NCBI RefSeq assembly: GCF_017916475.1
Contig: NZ_JAFMTB010000001.1
Coordinates: 1,702,043 to 1,766,042, forward strand
Direction: 5' to 3'
DNA: 64,000 nucleotides
From: Patulibacter sp. SYSU D01012
GTDB lineage: Bacteria > Actinomycetota > Thermoleophilia > Solirubrobacterales > Solirubrobacteraceae
The notes beneath the pieces are model-generated. The model was not told the origin of the DNA and did no database searches. It saw only the letters and a list, made by a program, of their open reading frames with translations. A program made the position numbers and the translations under genes. Below, piece after piece: positions 28,000 to 37,503 of this stretch (position 1 is the stretch's first letter; the number at the start of each line of letters is the position of its first letter).

Positions 28000-28860
28000 G
28001 TGATCCGCCTGGCGCTGCGCGTCCGCCGCGAGGACGCCGAGATCGCGCTGGCCGAGCTGACCGAGCTCGCGCCGTCCGGCGTGGAGGAGCGCGACCTGGG
28101 GGACGTCGTCGAGTACGCGGTGTACGGCGCGGACGGCGAGCTGCCGGCGCTGCCCGACCTGCGGGCCGCCGTCGGCGACGCCCTCGTCGAGGTCGTCACC
28201 GAGGAGGTCGCCGACGACTGGGCCGACCGCTGGCGCGCGTTCCACAAGCCGGTCCTGGTCGCCGGGCGCCTGCACGTGCGGCCGCCGTGGTCGCCGCCGC
28301 ACGGGGGCGACGGCGTCGCCGAGCTGATCGTCGACCCGGGCCAGGCCTTCGGCACGGGCGGCCACGCGACGACGCGCCTCTGCCTGGAGCTGCTCGTCGA
28401 GCTCGCCGACGGCCCCGTCCCCGACGGCGGCCGCGGGCCGGTCCTCGACCTGGGCTCGGGCTCCGGCGTCCTGGCCGTCGCCGCCGCCCAGCTGGGCTGG
28501 AGCCCCGTCCACGGGGTCGACCACGAGGAGGCGTCCGTCGCCGCGACCCTCGAGAACGCCGCCGTCAACGGCGTGACGGTCACCGCCGACCGCTTCGACC
28601 TGCTGCGCGACGGCGCGTCCGGCCTGGGCGCGCTGGACGACGGCCGCCCGCCGCTCGTCCTGGCCAACCTGCTGCGCCCGCTGCTGCTGCGCGTCGCCGC
28701 GGACGGCTTCGTCGGCACGCCGCCGCACGCGCTGATCGCGTCGGGCCTGCTCGTCCACGAGGCCGACGGCGTCGCCGCCGCGTTCGCGCGCCAGGGCCTG
28801 GTCGAGGCCGAGCGGCGCACCGAGGGCGACTGGGCCGCCCTGCTGCTGCGCCGCGGCTGA
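28000..28860 (+). CDS. prmA: ribosomal protein L11 methyltransferase
   Basis: 286 residues. It methylates ribosomal protein L11 using SAM. The N-terminal substrate-recognition domain carries DWADRWRAFHKP. The catalytic part has FGTGGHATTRLCL (usual form FGTGxHxTT), the SAM motif I DLGSGSGVLAVAAA, and the NLLRP site equivalent to the NPPY-like motif. The GTG start is 46 bases after dnaJ. 16S rRNA m3U methyltransferase, which often follows, is not present. Confidence 0.92.
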   Translation: MIRLALRVRREDAEIALAELTELAPSGVEERDLGDVVEYAVYGADGELPALPDLRAAVGDALVEVVTEEVADDWADRWRAFHKPVLVAGRLHVRPPWSPPHGGDGVAELIVDPGQAFGTGGHATTRLCLELLVELADGPVPDGGRGPVLDLGSGSGVLAVAAAQLGWSPVHGVDHEEASVAATLENAAVNGVTVTADRFDLLRDGASGLGALDDGRPPLVLANLLRPLLLRVAADGFVGTPPHALIASGLLVHEADGVAAAFARQGLVEAERRTEGDWAALLLRRG

Positions 28861-28952
28861 CGCGGCGCCGCGGGCGGTGCGCGCGGCCCGACGCCGGCCG
28901 CCGTCGCCCGCGCCGCGCCGTCCGGACCGGCGAGCCGTCCGGGGGAGGGGTG

Positions 28953-28958
28953 TATCGT
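28953..28958 (+). promoter_or_regulatory. -10 element for the phoH leader ORF
   Basis: TATCGT nine bases before the ATG at 28968, inside the 199-bp gap between prmA and phoH. Transcription from it would place the leader ORF at or near the 5' end of the message. Confidence 0.4.
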
Positions 28959-28967
28959 CGGACGGGC

Positions 28968-29063
28968 ATGTACTGCGACGCGGCCGGCTCCAGGCAGCCC
29001 CGCTCCGCCGGACGACTCGGCGGGGTGCACCGCGACGCGACGACTCCAGGGAGATTCCTCTGA
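28968..29063 (+). CDS. candidate leader peptide overlapping the phoH start
   Basis: 31 codons beginning MYCDAAGSRQPR, with a TATCGT hexamer nine bases upstream and no ribosome site, so it would be read as leaderless. Its TGA stop (29061-29063) overlaps the proposed CTG start of phoH (29060-29062). The peptide has no repeated codons that would mark a classical amino-acid attenuator, apart from an early Cys. It could couple or tune phoH translation, or be chance. Confidence 0.35.
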   Translation: MYCDAAGSRQPRSAGRLGGVHRDATTPGRFL

Positions 29064-30049
29064 GGCGACGGCTCGAAGTGCCGTATGAGGTGGCCGTGCA
29101 GCTCAGCGACGCCGGCGAGGCCGGGCTTCGCGCGCTCGGCGAACAGGTGGGCTGCGACGTGTTCCTGCGCGGCAACCTGCTGACGATCGACGGGGACGAC
29201 GACCAGGTGGCGCAGGCCGCCACGGTCGTCGACGAGCTCGTCGGCCTGGCCGAGCGCGGGCACACGCTCGACGCGACGACGATCCCGACCGTGGGCTCGG
29301 CCCTCGGCGCCGCGAAGCGGCCCGACGAGGTGCTCGGCGACGTCGTCTGGCAGAACCCGTCGCGCGACGTCCGCGTGACGCCGAAGACGGCGCAGCAGAA
29401 GCACTACGCCGACGCGATCCGGCGCAACACCGTGACGTTCGGCATCGGTCCGGCGGGCACGGGCAAGACGTTCCTGGCGGTCGCGGCCGCGGCGGACGCC
29501 CTGGCGCGCCACGACGTCAAGCGGATCATCCTGACCCGCCCAGCCGTCGAGGCGGGCGAGCGCCTGGGCTTCCTGCCCGGCGACCTCATGCAGAAGATCG
29601 ACCCGTACCTGCGCCCGCTGTTCGACGCGCTGCACGACATGCTCGACCCCGAGCGCGTGCAGGCGTACCTCGAGAGCGGCGTCATCGAGGTCGCGCCGCT
29701 GGCGTTCATGCGCGGCCGCACGCTCAACGACGCGTTCATCATCCTCGACGAGGCGCAGAACACGACGCCCGAGCAGATGAAGATGTTCCTCACGCGCCTG
29801 GGCTACCGCTCGAAGATGGTCGTGACGGGCGACGTGACGCAGGTCGACCTGCCCCGCGACCAGCGCTCCGGCCTGATCGCCGTGGCCGAGGTGCTCGACG
29901 AGATCGACGAGGTCGAGTTCGTCCGCTTCGACCGCCGCGACGTGGTGCGCAACCGCCTGGTGCAGAAGATCGTCGACGCGTACGACCAGCACGCCGAGAC
30001 GCAGACGCCCGAGCTCGTGCCCGCCGGGCGCGAGCGCCGCCGCGCGTGA
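29060..30049 (+). CDS. phoH: PhoH family ATPase
   Basis: 329 residues. An RNA-metabolism-linked NTPase. An N-terminal KH-like part (residues 1-75) precedes the PhoH core: Walker [11 protein letters not shown], then [18 protein letters not shown], and Walker [10 protein letters not shown] with [10 protein letters not shown]. The exact start is uncertain. No ATG is available near the expected end; a CTG at 29060 with AGGGAG six bases upstream fits the conserved beginning, while a GTG at 29078 would trim six residues. It is coupled to ybeY by a four-base overlap. Confidence 0.9.
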   Translation: MRRRLEVPYEVAVQLSDAGEAGLRALGEQVGCDVFLRGNLLTIDGDDDQVAQAATVVDELVGLAERGHTLDATTIPTVGSALGAAKRPDEVLGDVVWQNPSRDVRVTPKTAQQKHYADAIRRNTVTFGIGPAGTGKTFLAVAAAADALARHDVKRIILTRPAVEAGERLGFLPGDLMQKIDPYLRPLFDALHDMLDPERVQAYLESGVIEVAPLAFMRGRTLNDAFIILDEAQNTTPEQMKMFLTRLGYRSKMVVTGDVTQVDLPRDQRSGLIAVAEVLDEIDEVEFVRFDRRDVVRNRLVQKIVDAYDQHAETQTPELVPAGRERRRA

Positions 30050-30495
30050 TGGGCCGCCCCGGCGACGACGCCGGCCTCGAGATCGAACTGGAGCTCGGCG
30101 ACGACGACGTCCCGCCGCCGGGCCTGCCCGTGGGCGAGGACCTGCGGCGCCTGGTCGAGACGGCCGCGGCGTCCGCCGGCGTCACGGACGGCCACGTGGC
30201 GATCACGATCGTCGACGCGGACGCGATCCACGAGCTCAACCGCGAGCACCGCGGGAAGGACAAGCCGACCGACGTCCTGTCGTTCCCGATCGACGGCGCC
30301 GGCCCGGTGGCCGGCCCGCGCGAGATCGGCGACGTCGTGATCTGCCCCGAGCACACGGTCTCGCTGCGCGAGGCCGTCGTGCACGGCATCCTCCATCTCG
30401 TGGGCTTCGATCACGAGACGGACGCGGGCGAGATGCTCGCCGTGCAGGCGCAGATCCTCCACTGGCTGCCCGAGCCCGCGGGGGAGGCCCGATGA
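30046..30495 (+). CDS. ybeY: endoribonuclease YbeY
   Basis: 149 residues. A single-strand-specific RNase needed for 16S rRNA 3' maturation and ribosome quality control. The zinc motif HGILHLVGFDHETD matches H-x3-H-x5-H. The upstream TDVLSFPID and IGDVVIC are also family hallmarks. GTG 30046 overlaps the phoH stop; ATG 30049 is the alternative one codon later. It overlaps era at its end. Confidence 0.94.
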   Translation: MMGRPGDDAGLEIELELGDDDVPPPGLPVGEDLRRLVETAAASAGVTDGHVAITIVDADAIHELNREHRGKDKPTDVLSFPIDGAGPVAGPREIGDVVICPEHTVSLREAVVHGILHLVGFDHETDAGEMLAVQAQILHWLPEPAGEAR

Positions 30496-31463
30496 GCGAG
30501 GACGGCCCCGAGGTCTTCTCCGCCGAGGACGGGATCGAGCTGCCCGTCCCGAAGTACGTGCCGGACGCCGAGGACGCGGGCGGCAAGCGGTCGGGCTTCG
30601 TCGCCCTGGCGGGGCGCCCGAACGCCGGCAAGTCGACGCTGACCAACGCGCTCGTCGGCGCGAAGATCGCCATCACGTCCGACAAGCCGCAGACGACGCG
30701 CCGCGCCATCCGCGGCGTGCTCACGCGCCCCGACGCGCAGCTCGTCCTCGTCGACCTGCCCGGCGTGCAGCGCCCGAAGGACCACCTGACGGGCCGGATG
30801 CAGCGCCGCGTGGACGCCGAGCTGCGCGAGGCGGACGTCCAGCTGCTCGTGCTCAACGGCCAGGAGGGCGTCGGCCCGGGCGACCGCTACATCGCCGCGC
30901 AGCTCCGCGAGCAGCGCACGCCGACGGTGATCGCGGTCAACAAGGTCGACCGCCTGTCGCGCGCCGAGACGGTGCAGATCCTCGTCGCCGCGGCCGAGCT
31001 GGGCATCGGCGAGGACGTCTTCCCGATCTCGGCCCGCACGGGAGCGGGCGTGCCGGCGCTGCTCGACCACCTCGTCGGGATGCTGCCCGTCGGCCCGTTC
31101 TACTTCCCCGCGGACGAGCACTCTGACCAGCCGCAGCACGTGCTGCTGGCCGAGCTGGTTCGCGAGCAGATCCTGCGCCGCACGTTCCAGGAGGTGCCGC
31201 ACGCCGTCGAGGTGGCGATCGAGGAGGTCGAGCGGCCCGCCGACGACCTGACCCTCGTGGTGGCGAACGCCTGGGTGGAGTCGCCGTCGCAGAAGGGCAT
31301 CCTCATCGGCGCCGGCGGCCGCATGATCCGCGCGATCGGCACCGCCGCCCGCAAGGAGCTCGAGCGCGAGCTCGGCACCCGCGTCCACCTGGACCTGCAG
31401 GTCAAGGTGCGCCGGAACTGGCGCTCCGACGACGCGCTGCTGGACCGCCTCGAGATCGACTGA
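30492..31463 (+). CDS. era: GTPase Era
   Basis: 323 residues. It binds the 3' end of 16S rRNA during 30S assembly. G1 is GRPNAGKST (about residue 43), G2 lies in KPQTTRR, G3 is DLPG, and G4 is NKVD. The C-terminal KH domain contains IKVxx-like KGILIGAGGRMIRAIG with the GxxG loop. A 30-residue acidic N-terminal extension precedes the G domain. It overlaps ybeY by four bases; phoH-ybeY-era is a conserved order. Confidence 0.95.
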   Translation: MSEDGPEVFSAEDGIELPVPKYVPDAEDAGGKRSGFVALAGRPNAGKSTLTNALVGAKIAITSDKPQTTRRAIRGVLTRPDAQLVLVDLPGVQRPKDHLTGRMQRRVDAELREADVQLLVLNGQEGVGPGDRYIAAQLREQRTPTVIAVNKVDRLSRAETVQILVAAAELGIGEDVFPISARTGAGVPALLDHLVGMLPVGPFYFPADEHSDQPQHVLLAELVREQILRRTFQEVPHAVEVAIEEVERPADDLTLVVANAWVESPSQKGILIGAGGRMIRAIGTAARKELERELGTRVHLDLQVKVRRNWRSDDALLDRLEID

Positions 31464-31472
31464 GGGCGCCGC

Positions 31473-33593
31473 TCAGCGGCCGAGCGGGCGCAGGATCCGC
31501 TCGAACGTCGTCCGCTTCGTCACGCGGAAGCGCACCGTCGCCTCCATGCCCGGCCGCGGCGCGGTCGAGCGGGCGGCGGGGCGGGAGAGCGCCACGCGGG
31601 CGCGGCGCGGCAGGCCGGCGAAGTCGACGTGCATGTTGGCGCCGTCGGAGCGCACGAGGTAGTCCTCGCCCTCGCGGCAGCCGGGCAGCCGCTCGTCGGC
31701 GACCTCGATCAGCGCGGCGGGGCGGGCGGTGCAGCGCACGGTGCCCTCGCGGCCGGCGCTCGGCACGCGCAGGGTCACGCGGACGCCGACGCTGGGGTCG
31801 ACGACGTAGCGGGTGACGATCTCGTCGCGGCGGAACTCGTGGGTCACGCGCACGTCGGCGCCCTGGCCGCTGACCACGCCGGTGTAGGCGTCGGGCTGTC
31901 CGGCGACGGGCGCCAGCGACAGGCCGGCCGCGTCCGCGACCCCCGGCTGGGTGTCGGCGAGGACCGCGCCGGAGCGGTCCAGGCGCAGGCCCAGGCTGCC
32001 GTCCCCGCCGCCGCCGAGGGCGGTCAGCGCCGTCGCCCGCTCGTCGAGGATCCACGCGGGCTCCAGACCGCCGCCGGTCGGCACGGCGACGGGCGAGATC
32101 GCGGTCGCGTAGCGCGGGCCGTTGACCGCCAGCCGGCGGAAGCCCGGGTCGTAGGCCGTCACGAGCTCGGCCTGCTGCGGGTCGGGCGGCGGCAGCTGCC
32201 CCGAGCAGCCGCAGTCGGCCGCCCACTCGGCGATCGCCGCCGCCAGGCGGACGGAGGCCGTCGTGCGGTTCTCCTTGACGTTCTCGAACGCGGAGGGGAA
32301 GCCGAACGCCGTCGGCGGGAGCAGGACCGTCCCGGTGTCCGCGGCCCAGCGGCGGAAGAGCGCGACGCCGCGCGCCAGCAGGCGGTCGCCCTCGGCGGGC
32401 TCCGTGCCGATCAGCCGCGACCCGCCGGTGGTCGCGTTCACGGCGCCGTCGAGCGCCAGCGCCCAGTACTGCCGCAGGTGCACGCGGCTGGCGCCCTTGC
32501 CGGTCTCCCAGTTCAGGTAGCCCGAGGGCGCCCAGTCCGCGCGCAGCGTGTGCCGCGCCCAGGCCTTCATCGTCCGCCGCTCCGTCCCGCTCAGCGGCTC
32601 CATCCCCGCGGCGACGGCCTCGTCGTAGTAGCGCAGCGCGCCGAGGACGGTGTTGGCGTACTCGACGGTGTCGCTGCGGTTGACGGACGCCTGCGCGTCG
32701 TCCTCGGGCTGGTAGTAGAAGCCCAGGCCGGTGCTCAGGTTGGGCTGCGCGCCCTTGGCGATCGGCCGGTGCGCGTGGTCGGCGAACCACGTCAGCTGGC
32801 GGCGGTAGTCGTCGCGCAGCGGCGCCGGGTTCCCGGTGATCGTCGCGGCGGCGGCGTAGAGCTCGGCGTTCCAGTTGATCTGGTTGAGCAGCCGCCCGGG
32901 GTAGGCGAACGTCGGCGACGCCGTGACGGCCGCGACCGTGCGGCGGATGCGGTCCTGCGTGGCGGCCGGCACCCCGACGCGGTCCCGGACGAGCCACGTC
33001 TCGCGGAGCGCGCGGGCGACGGCGGCGTCGATGCTCTGGTGCTGGTTGACGACGTCGGCGGAGGACTCGCGCCAGCCGGGGACGTGGATCGAGTTGTGCC
33101 GCGACCCCCCGAAGCGCACGCCCCTGACGTCCGCGATGTACGCCGGGCCCGTCAGGTAGGCGGCGATCCTCGCGATCCGGTCGTCCCGGCGGGAGGGGCC
33201 CGTGTGCCCGGCGCGCGCCGCGGCGGCGTGGATGCGCAGCAGCTCGGCGTTCAGGCGGGTCGAGACGATGCCGCCGGGCGAGACGTACGCGCCGCGCCGG
33301 GCGCTCCACAGCGTGTCGAGCGGCGCGAGGACGGCGTCGGGCACCGCCCACGCGTCGCTGCTGCCGGCGCGCTCCAGGTCGCGCGCGGCGCGGCGGGCGG
33401 CACGGGCCACCGTCCGGTCCGACGCGACCTCGTCCGCGCTCGTGGCCTCCTCGGGGGTGGCCTCGGCGGCGGACGGCTCGGGGACGGTCGTCGTCGCGGG
33501 CGCCGCGGCCCGCTCACCGCCGCCGCAGCCCGCCAGGGCCAGCGCGAGCACCGCGACGGCCGTCCAGCGCCGCAGGTTCCACGCGCTCCCCAT
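31473..33593 (-). CDS. large lipoprotein of unknown function (paralogue of 18032-20182)
   Basis: 706 residues. The signal peptide ends in the lipobox ALAGC (about residue 22), so unlike its paralogue it is membrane-tethered. After a Thr/Ala/Glu-rich linker the helical middle repeats the strings PGRLLNQINWNA, LRDDYRRQL, WFADHA, EYANTV and GYLNWETGKG. The C-terminal part is beta-rich and shares LADTQPG with the paralogue. A lyase-like toroid is possible, but no catalytic residues are assigned. It converges on era with a nine-base gap. The ATG has TAGCAT nine bases upstream. Confidence 0.7.
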   Translation of the reverse strand: MGSAWNLRRWTAVAVLALALAGCGGGERAAAPATTTVPEPSAAEATPEEATSADEVASDRTVARAARRAARDLERAGSSDAWAVPDAVLAPLDTLWSARRGAYVSPGGIVSTRLNAELLRIHAAAARAGHTGPSRRDDRIARIAAYLTGPAYIADVRGVRFGGSRHNSIHVPGWRESSADVVNQHQSIDAAVARALRETWLVRDRVGVPAATQDRIRRTVAAVTASPTFAYPGRLLNQINWNAELYAAAATITGNPAPLRDDYRRQLTWFADHAHRPIAKGAQPNLSTGLGFYYQPEDDAQASVNRSDTVEYANTVLGALRYYDEAVAAGMEPLSGTERRTMKAWARHTLRADWAPSGYLNWETGKGASRVHLRQYWALALDGAVNATTGGSRLIGTEPAEGDRLLARGVALFRRWAADTGTVLLPPTAFGFPSAFENVKENRTTASVRLAAAIAEWAADCGCSGQLPPPDPQQAELVTAYDPGFRRLAVNGPRYATAISPVAVPTGGGLEPAWILDERATALTALGGGGDGSLGLRLDRSGAVLADTQPGVADAAGLSLAPVAGQPDAYTGVVSGQGADVRVTHEFRRDEIVTRYVVDPSVGVRVTLRVPSAGREGTVRCTARPAALIEVADERLPGCREGEDYLVRSDGANMHVDFAGLPRRARVALSRPAARSTAPRPGMEATVRFRVTKRTTFERILRPLGR

Positions 33594-33602
33594 CGCGGCC
33601 CC

Positions 33603-33608
33603 ATGCTA
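33603..33608 (-). promoter_or_regulatory. -10 element for the 706-residue lipoprotein (leaderless type)
   Basis: TAGCAT on the minus strand, nine bases before the ATG at 33593, with no ribosome site. Confidence 0.5.
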
Positions 33609-33640
33609 GGGGCGGCCCCGCTCCCGCGCGCCGCCGCTGT

Positions 33641-33646
33641 CAGAAT
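33641..33646 (+). promoter_or_regulatory. -10-like element for hisIE-trp
   Basis: CAGAAT ends seven bases before the GTG of hisIE. It would be the promoter for the his/trp unit, back to back with that of the lipoprotein gene. Confidence 0.4.
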
Positions 33647-33653
33647 CGCCCGC

Positions 33654-34307
33654 GTGCCCGATCTGCCGGACCTGACCGACATCGTGCGCTTCGACGAGGC
33701 CGGCCTGGTGCCGGTCGTGATCCAGGACTGGGGCACCGGCGAGGTGCTCACCCTGGCCTACGCCAACGACGAGGCGCTGCGACGGACCCGAGAGACCGGC
33801 GAGCTGCACCTGTGGTCGCGCTCGCGGCAGGAGCTGTGGCACAAGGGCGCGACGTCCGGCAACGTCCAGCGGGTGCGGGCGCTGCGGGTCGACTGCGACC
33901 AGGACGCGGTCCTCGCGCTCGTCGAGCCCGCCGGCCCGGCGTGCCACACGGGGGCGCGCACGTGCTTCCACGCCCCGGGCGCCCCCGAGGGGCCGGCCGG
34001 CGACGAGGTCCCGGGCGACCAGCTCGCGCCGCACGAGGTGCTGCCCGACCTGGAGCGCGTCCTCGCCGCCCGCGCCGCCGACGCCCCCGAGGGCTCGTAC
34101 ACCGCGCAGCTCCTGCGCGACCGCGCCTTCGCCGGCGCCAAGGTCGAGGAGGAGGCCGAGGAGGTCTTCCGCGCCGCCCGCGAGGAGAGCGACGACCGCG
34201 TCGACAACGAGGCCGCCGACGTCCTCTACCACCTGCTCGCCCTCATCCGCGGCCGCGGGCGGACGCTCGGCGACGTGCAGGAGGTCCTCCGTGCCCGACG
34301 CCGCTGA
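33654..34307 (+). CDS. hisIE: bifunctional phosphoribosyl-AMP cyclohydrolase / phosphoribosyl-ATP pyrophosphatase
   Basis: 217 residues, two histidine-pathway steps in one chain. The HisI half (residues 1-110) has LHLWSRSRQELWHKGATSGN, the metal-binding VDCDQDA, and the paired cysteines CHTGARTC. The HisE half (about 125-217) has KVEEEAEEV and DNEAADVLYHLLALI. In many actinobacteria these are two proteins, so the fusion is a useful marker. The 3' end overlaps trpE by 17 bases, linking histidine and tryptophan synthesis. Confidence 0.93.
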   Translation: MPDLPDLTDIVRFDEAGLVPVVIQDWGTGEVLTLAYANDEALRRTRETGELHLWSRSRQELWHKGATSGNVQRVRALRVDCDQDAVLALVEPAGPACHTGARTCFHAPGAPEGPAGDEVPGDQLAPHEVLPDLERVLAARAADAPEGSYTAQLLRDRAFAGAKVEEEAEEVFRAAREESDDRVDNEAADVLYHLLALIRGRGRTLGDVQEVLRARRR

Positions 34308-35817
34308 TCCCGCCGCCGCCCTCGCGCGCGCCGAGGCGCTCGGCCTGACCCTGGCGCCCTCGCTCGACGAGCTGCGGGCGCTGGCGGCCGACCACGACGT
34401 CGTCCCGGTCGTGGCGACGACGATCGACGACGTCGAGACGCCCGTCGCCGCGTACCTGAAGCTGCGCGCCGCGCACCCGGACGAGCCGTCGTTCCTGCTC
34501 GAGTCCGCCGAGCAGGGGCGCTTCGGCCGCTACTCGTTCCTCGGCGTCCGCCCGGCCCGCACGATCGAGTGGCGCCTGGGCGACGCGGGCGATCCGTACG
34601 CGCTGGCCGGCGAGGCGATCGGCCGCGGCCGCGTCGCGCAGGTCGGCGACCTGCCGCCGTTCGTCGGCGGCGCGCTGGGCGTCTTCGCCTACGACCTCGT
34701 CCGCACCGTCGAGCCGCTCGGCGCGCCGAACGAGGACGTGCTGGGCACGCCCGACCTGGCGCTGCTCGTGACGGACGGGATGGTCGTCTTCGACCACCTC
34801 AAGCACACGCTCTCGCTGCTCTGCCCGGTCCACGTCGGCGGCCCGCGCGCCGAGGCCCCGACGACGCTCGAGGAGCGCTACGCCCACGCGGTCGACCGGA
34901 TCGCCGACCTGCACGAGGCCCTGGACCGCCCGACGCCGCCCGGCCGCCCCGCCGACGCCCCCGCGCGGGGCGCCGCGGAGTGGACGTCGACGCACACGCG
35001 CGAGGAGTTCGAGGCGACCGTCTCGCGGATCATCGAGTACGTCCGCGCCGGCGACGCCTTCCAGGTGGTGCCGTCGCAGCGCTGGACGGCCGAGCTCGAC
35101 GTCGACCCGTTCTCGGTCTACCGCGGCCTGCGGGTCGTGAACCCGTCGCCGTACATGTACTACCTCGACATGGTCGACTGGCAGGTCGTGGGCGCCAGCC
35201 CCGAGCCGCTCGTCACCGTGCGCGGCGACCGCATCTCGATGCGCCCGATCGCCGGCACGCGTCCGCGCGGCGCGACGCCGGCCGAGGACGCCGAGCTGGC
35301 CGCCGGGATGCTGGCGGACGAGAAGGAGCGCGCCGAGCACGTGATGCTCGTCGACCTGTCCCGCAACGACCTGGGCCGCGTCTGCACGTACGGCTCGGTC
35401 GCCGTGGACGAGCTGATGGTCGTCGAGACGTACTCGCACGTCCTGCACATCGTCTCCGCCGTCTCCGGCACGCTGCGCGCGGACGTCGGCGCCATGGACG
35501 CGCTGCGCTCCGTCCTGCCGGCCGGCACGCTCTCGGGCGCGCCGAAGGTCCGCGCGATGCAGATCATCGACGAGCTCGAGCCCGTCAAGCGGAACGGCTA
35601 CGGCGGCGCGGTCGGCTACCTGGGGTGGTCCGGCGACCTGGACTCCTGCATCCACATCCGCACCGCGGTCTTCAAGGACGGCCGGGCGCACGTGCAGGCC
35701 GGCGGCGGCACCGTCGCCGACGCGCTCCCCGCGTACGAGTACGAGGAGTCCGTGAACAAGTCGCGGGCGATCCGGCGCGCCGTCGAGGTGGCGCTCGAGC
35801 AGCGGGGCTGGGCGTGA
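34291..35817 (+). CDS. trpE: anthranilate synthase component I
   Basis: 508 residues. It makes anthranilate from chorismate with ammonia from TrpG. The N-terminal regulatory part has [18 protein letters not shown], whose LLES is the tryptophan feedback site. The catalytic part has [18 protein letters not shown] and [12 protein letters not shown]. The GTG start lies within the end of hisIE. Its stop overlaps a possible GTG start of trpG. Confidence 0.95.
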   Translation: MPDAADPAAALARAEALGLTLAPSLDELRALAADHDVVPVVATTIDDVETPVAAYLKLRAAHPDEPSFLLESAEQGRFGRYSFLGVRPARTIEWRLGDAGDPYALAGEAIGRGRVAQVGDLPPFVGGALGVFAYDLVRTVEPLGAPNEDVLGTPDLALLVTDGMVVFDHLKHTLSLLCPVHVGGPRAEAPTTLEERYAHAVDRIADLHEALDRPTPPGRPADAPARGAAEWTSTHTREEFEATVSRIIEYVRAGDAFQVVPSQRWTAELDVDPFSVYRGLRVVNPSPYMYYLDMVDWQVVGASPEPLVTVRGDRISMRPIAGTRPRGATPAEDAELAAGMLADEKERAEHVMLVDLSRNDLGRVCTYGSVAVDELMVVETYSHVLHIVSAVSGTLRADVGAMDALRSVLPAGTLSGAPKVRAMQIIDELEPVKRNGYGGAVGYLGWSGDLDSCIHIRTAVFKDGRAHVQAGGGTVADALPAYEYEESVNKSRAIRRAVEVALEQRGWA

Positions 35818-35843
35818 GCGCCCCGGCGCGGGAGGATGACGGG

Positions 35844-36425
35844 GTGACCACGCGGGTCCTCGTCATCGACAACTACGACTCCTTCACCTACAACCTGGTG
35901 CAGGAGCTCGGCGAGCTCGGCGCGCAGGTGGACGTGGTCCGCCACGACAAGGCGACGGTCGACGAGCTGCTGGCGTCGGCGCCCGACCGCCTCGTCGTCT
36001 CGCCCGGCCCGTGCACCCCGGACGAGGCGGGCATCTCGCTCGAGGCGATCCGGCGCTTCCCCGAGGCCGGCGTGCCGACGCTGGGCGTCTGCCTGGGCCA
36101 CCAGGCGCTCGGCCAGGCGTTCGGCGGGCTCGTCGTCCGCCACGAGCCGGTGCACGGCAAGACGTGCGACATCACGCACGACGGGCGCTCGATCTACCGC
36201 GGGCTGGGGGAGACGGTGCAGGTCGGCCGCTACCACTCGCTCGTCCTCGCCGAGGACGCGCTGCCCGACGAGCTGCAGGTCACGGCGCGCGGCGGCGGGG
36301 TCATCCAGGGGGTGCGCCACCGCGAGCTGCCGGTCGAGGGCGTGCAGTTCCACCCCGAGTCCGTGCTGACCCCGCAGGGGATGGGCATGCTCGAGCGGTT
36401 CCTCCAGGACGGCGTGACGCGATGA
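35844..36425 (+). CDS. trpG: anthranilate synthase component II (glutamine amidotransferase)
   Basis: 193 residues. It supplies ammonia to Trp[12 protein letters not shown] opens the domain, the catalytic Cys is in GVCLGHQAL, and the His and Glu are in QFHPES. GTG 35844 is preferred because GGGAGG lies eight bases upstream and the protein then begins at the conserved strand. A GTG at 35814 overlapping the trpE stop would add ten poorly conserved residues. It may also serve PabB. Confidence 0.94.
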   Translation: MTTRVLVIDNYDSFTYNLVQELGELGAQVDVVRHDKATVDELLASAPDRLVVSPGPCTPDEAGISLEAIRRFPEAGVPTLGVCLGHQALGQAFGGLVVRHEPVHGKTCDITHDGRSIYRGLGETVQVGRYHSLVLAEDALPDELQVTARGGGVIQGVRHRELPVEGVQFHPESVLTPQGMGMLERFLQDGVTR

Positions 36426-36445
36426 TCGTCGTCGCGGCGATCCAT

Positions 36446-36451
36446 TAACCT
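36446..36451 (+). promoter_or_regulatory. possible internal -10 element before trpD
   Basis: TAACCT ends 11 bases before the trpD ATG, in the 37-bp gap after trpG, an unusually AT-rich patch (CCATTAACC). Confidence 0.35.
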
Positions 36452-36462
36452 CCCGCGGACGC

Positions 36463-37503
36463 ATGCCGCACCCGGTGCTCACGCCCGCGATCGAGAAGGT
36501 CGCCTCCGGCGAGGACCTCGACCTGCCCGAGGCCCAACGGGTCCTCGACGAGATCATGGCCGGCGGGGTCTCCCACACGGAGATCGCCGGCTTCCTCATC
36601 GCCCTCCGCACGAAGGGGGAGACCGCCGACGAGATCGCCGGTCTCGCCGCCGCGATGCGCTCCCACGCGTCGAAGGTGACGACGTCGCGCGAGGCGCTCG
36701 TCGACATCGTCGGCACCGGCGGCGGGCAGCTGACGTTCAACGTCTCGACGACGGCGTCGTTCGTGATCGCCGGCGCCGGCTGCGCGGTCGCCAAGCACGG
36801 CAACCGCTCCGCGACGTCGAAGTCCGGCGCCGCCGACGTGCTCGAGGCCCTCGGCGCGGGGATCGACCTGGCGCCCGACCAGGTCGGCGCGGTCATCGAC
36901 GAGGTCGGCTTCGGCTTCCTCTTCGCGCCCCGGCACCACGCCGCCACCCGCTTCGTGATCCCCGTCCGCCGCGACCTGGCGGTGCGGACCGTGTTCAACA
37001 TCCTCGGGCCGCTGACCAGCCCGGCCGGCGCGCCGCGCCAGGTCATCGGCGTCGGCTACCCCGGCGTGATCGAGAAGATGGCCGACGCGGTCCACCGCCT
37101 GGGCACGGAGCGCGCGCTGCTCGTCCGCTCGGACGACGGCCTCGACGAGATCTCGATCGCCGCGCCGACCACGGTCTACGAGGTCACCCCCGACGGCGTC
37201 CGCCCCTTCGCCGTCACGCCGCAGGAGCTCGGCGTCGCGTCGCACCCGCTCGACGCGGTCCGCGGCGCCAGCCCCGCCGAGAACGCCGACGTCGCCCGCC
37301 GCGTGCTGAGCGGCGAGCCCGGCGCGGCCACCGAGCTCGTCGTCGCGAACGCCGGGGCGGGCATCGTCGTCGGCGGCGGCGCCGACACCCTCGCGGAGGG
37401 CGTCGAGCGCGCCCGCGAGGCGATCACGTCGGGCGCCGCCCACGGCGTGCTCGACCAGTACGTGAAGCGCACCAGCCAGCTGGTCCAGGAGGCCCGTGCA
37501 TGA
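36463..37503 (+). CDS. trpD: anthranilate phosphoribosyltransferase
   Basis: 346 residues. It joins anthranilate to PRPP. The conserved GTGGGQLTFNVSTTASFV loop binds PRPP, followed by KHGNRSATSKSGAADVLEALG and later RTVFNILGPLTSP. The N-terminal helical part has EAQRVLDEIMAG. It overlaps trpC by four bases. Confidence 0.96.
   Translation: MPHPVLTPAIEKVASGEDLDLPEAQRVLDEIMAGGVSHTEIAGFLIALRTKGETADEIAGLAAAMRSHASKVTTSREALVDIVGTGGGQLTFNVSTTASFVIAGAGCAVAKHGNRSATSKSGAADVLEALGAGIDLAPDQVGAVIDEVGFGFLFAPRHHAATRFVIPVRRDLAVRTVFNILGPLTSPAGAPRQVIGVGYPGVIEKMADAVHRLGTERALLVRSDDGLDEISIAAPTTVYEVTPDGVRPFAVTPQELGVASHPLDAVRGASPAENADVARRVLSGEPGAATELVVANAGAGIVVGGGADTLAEGVERAREAITSGAAHGVLDQYVKRTSQLVQEARA

Noticed and set aside
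34423-35691. Minus-strand Arg/Val-rich frames opposite trpE and other real genes
   Set aside because: Composition is that of antisense reading of GC-rich codons; no motifs, and the plus-strand genes are unambiguous.
36422-36448. Tiny frame MIVVAAIH at the end of trpG as a trpD leader peptide
   Set aside because: Eight codons with no Trp codon and no ribosome site of its own; overlap with the trpG stop is common by chance here.
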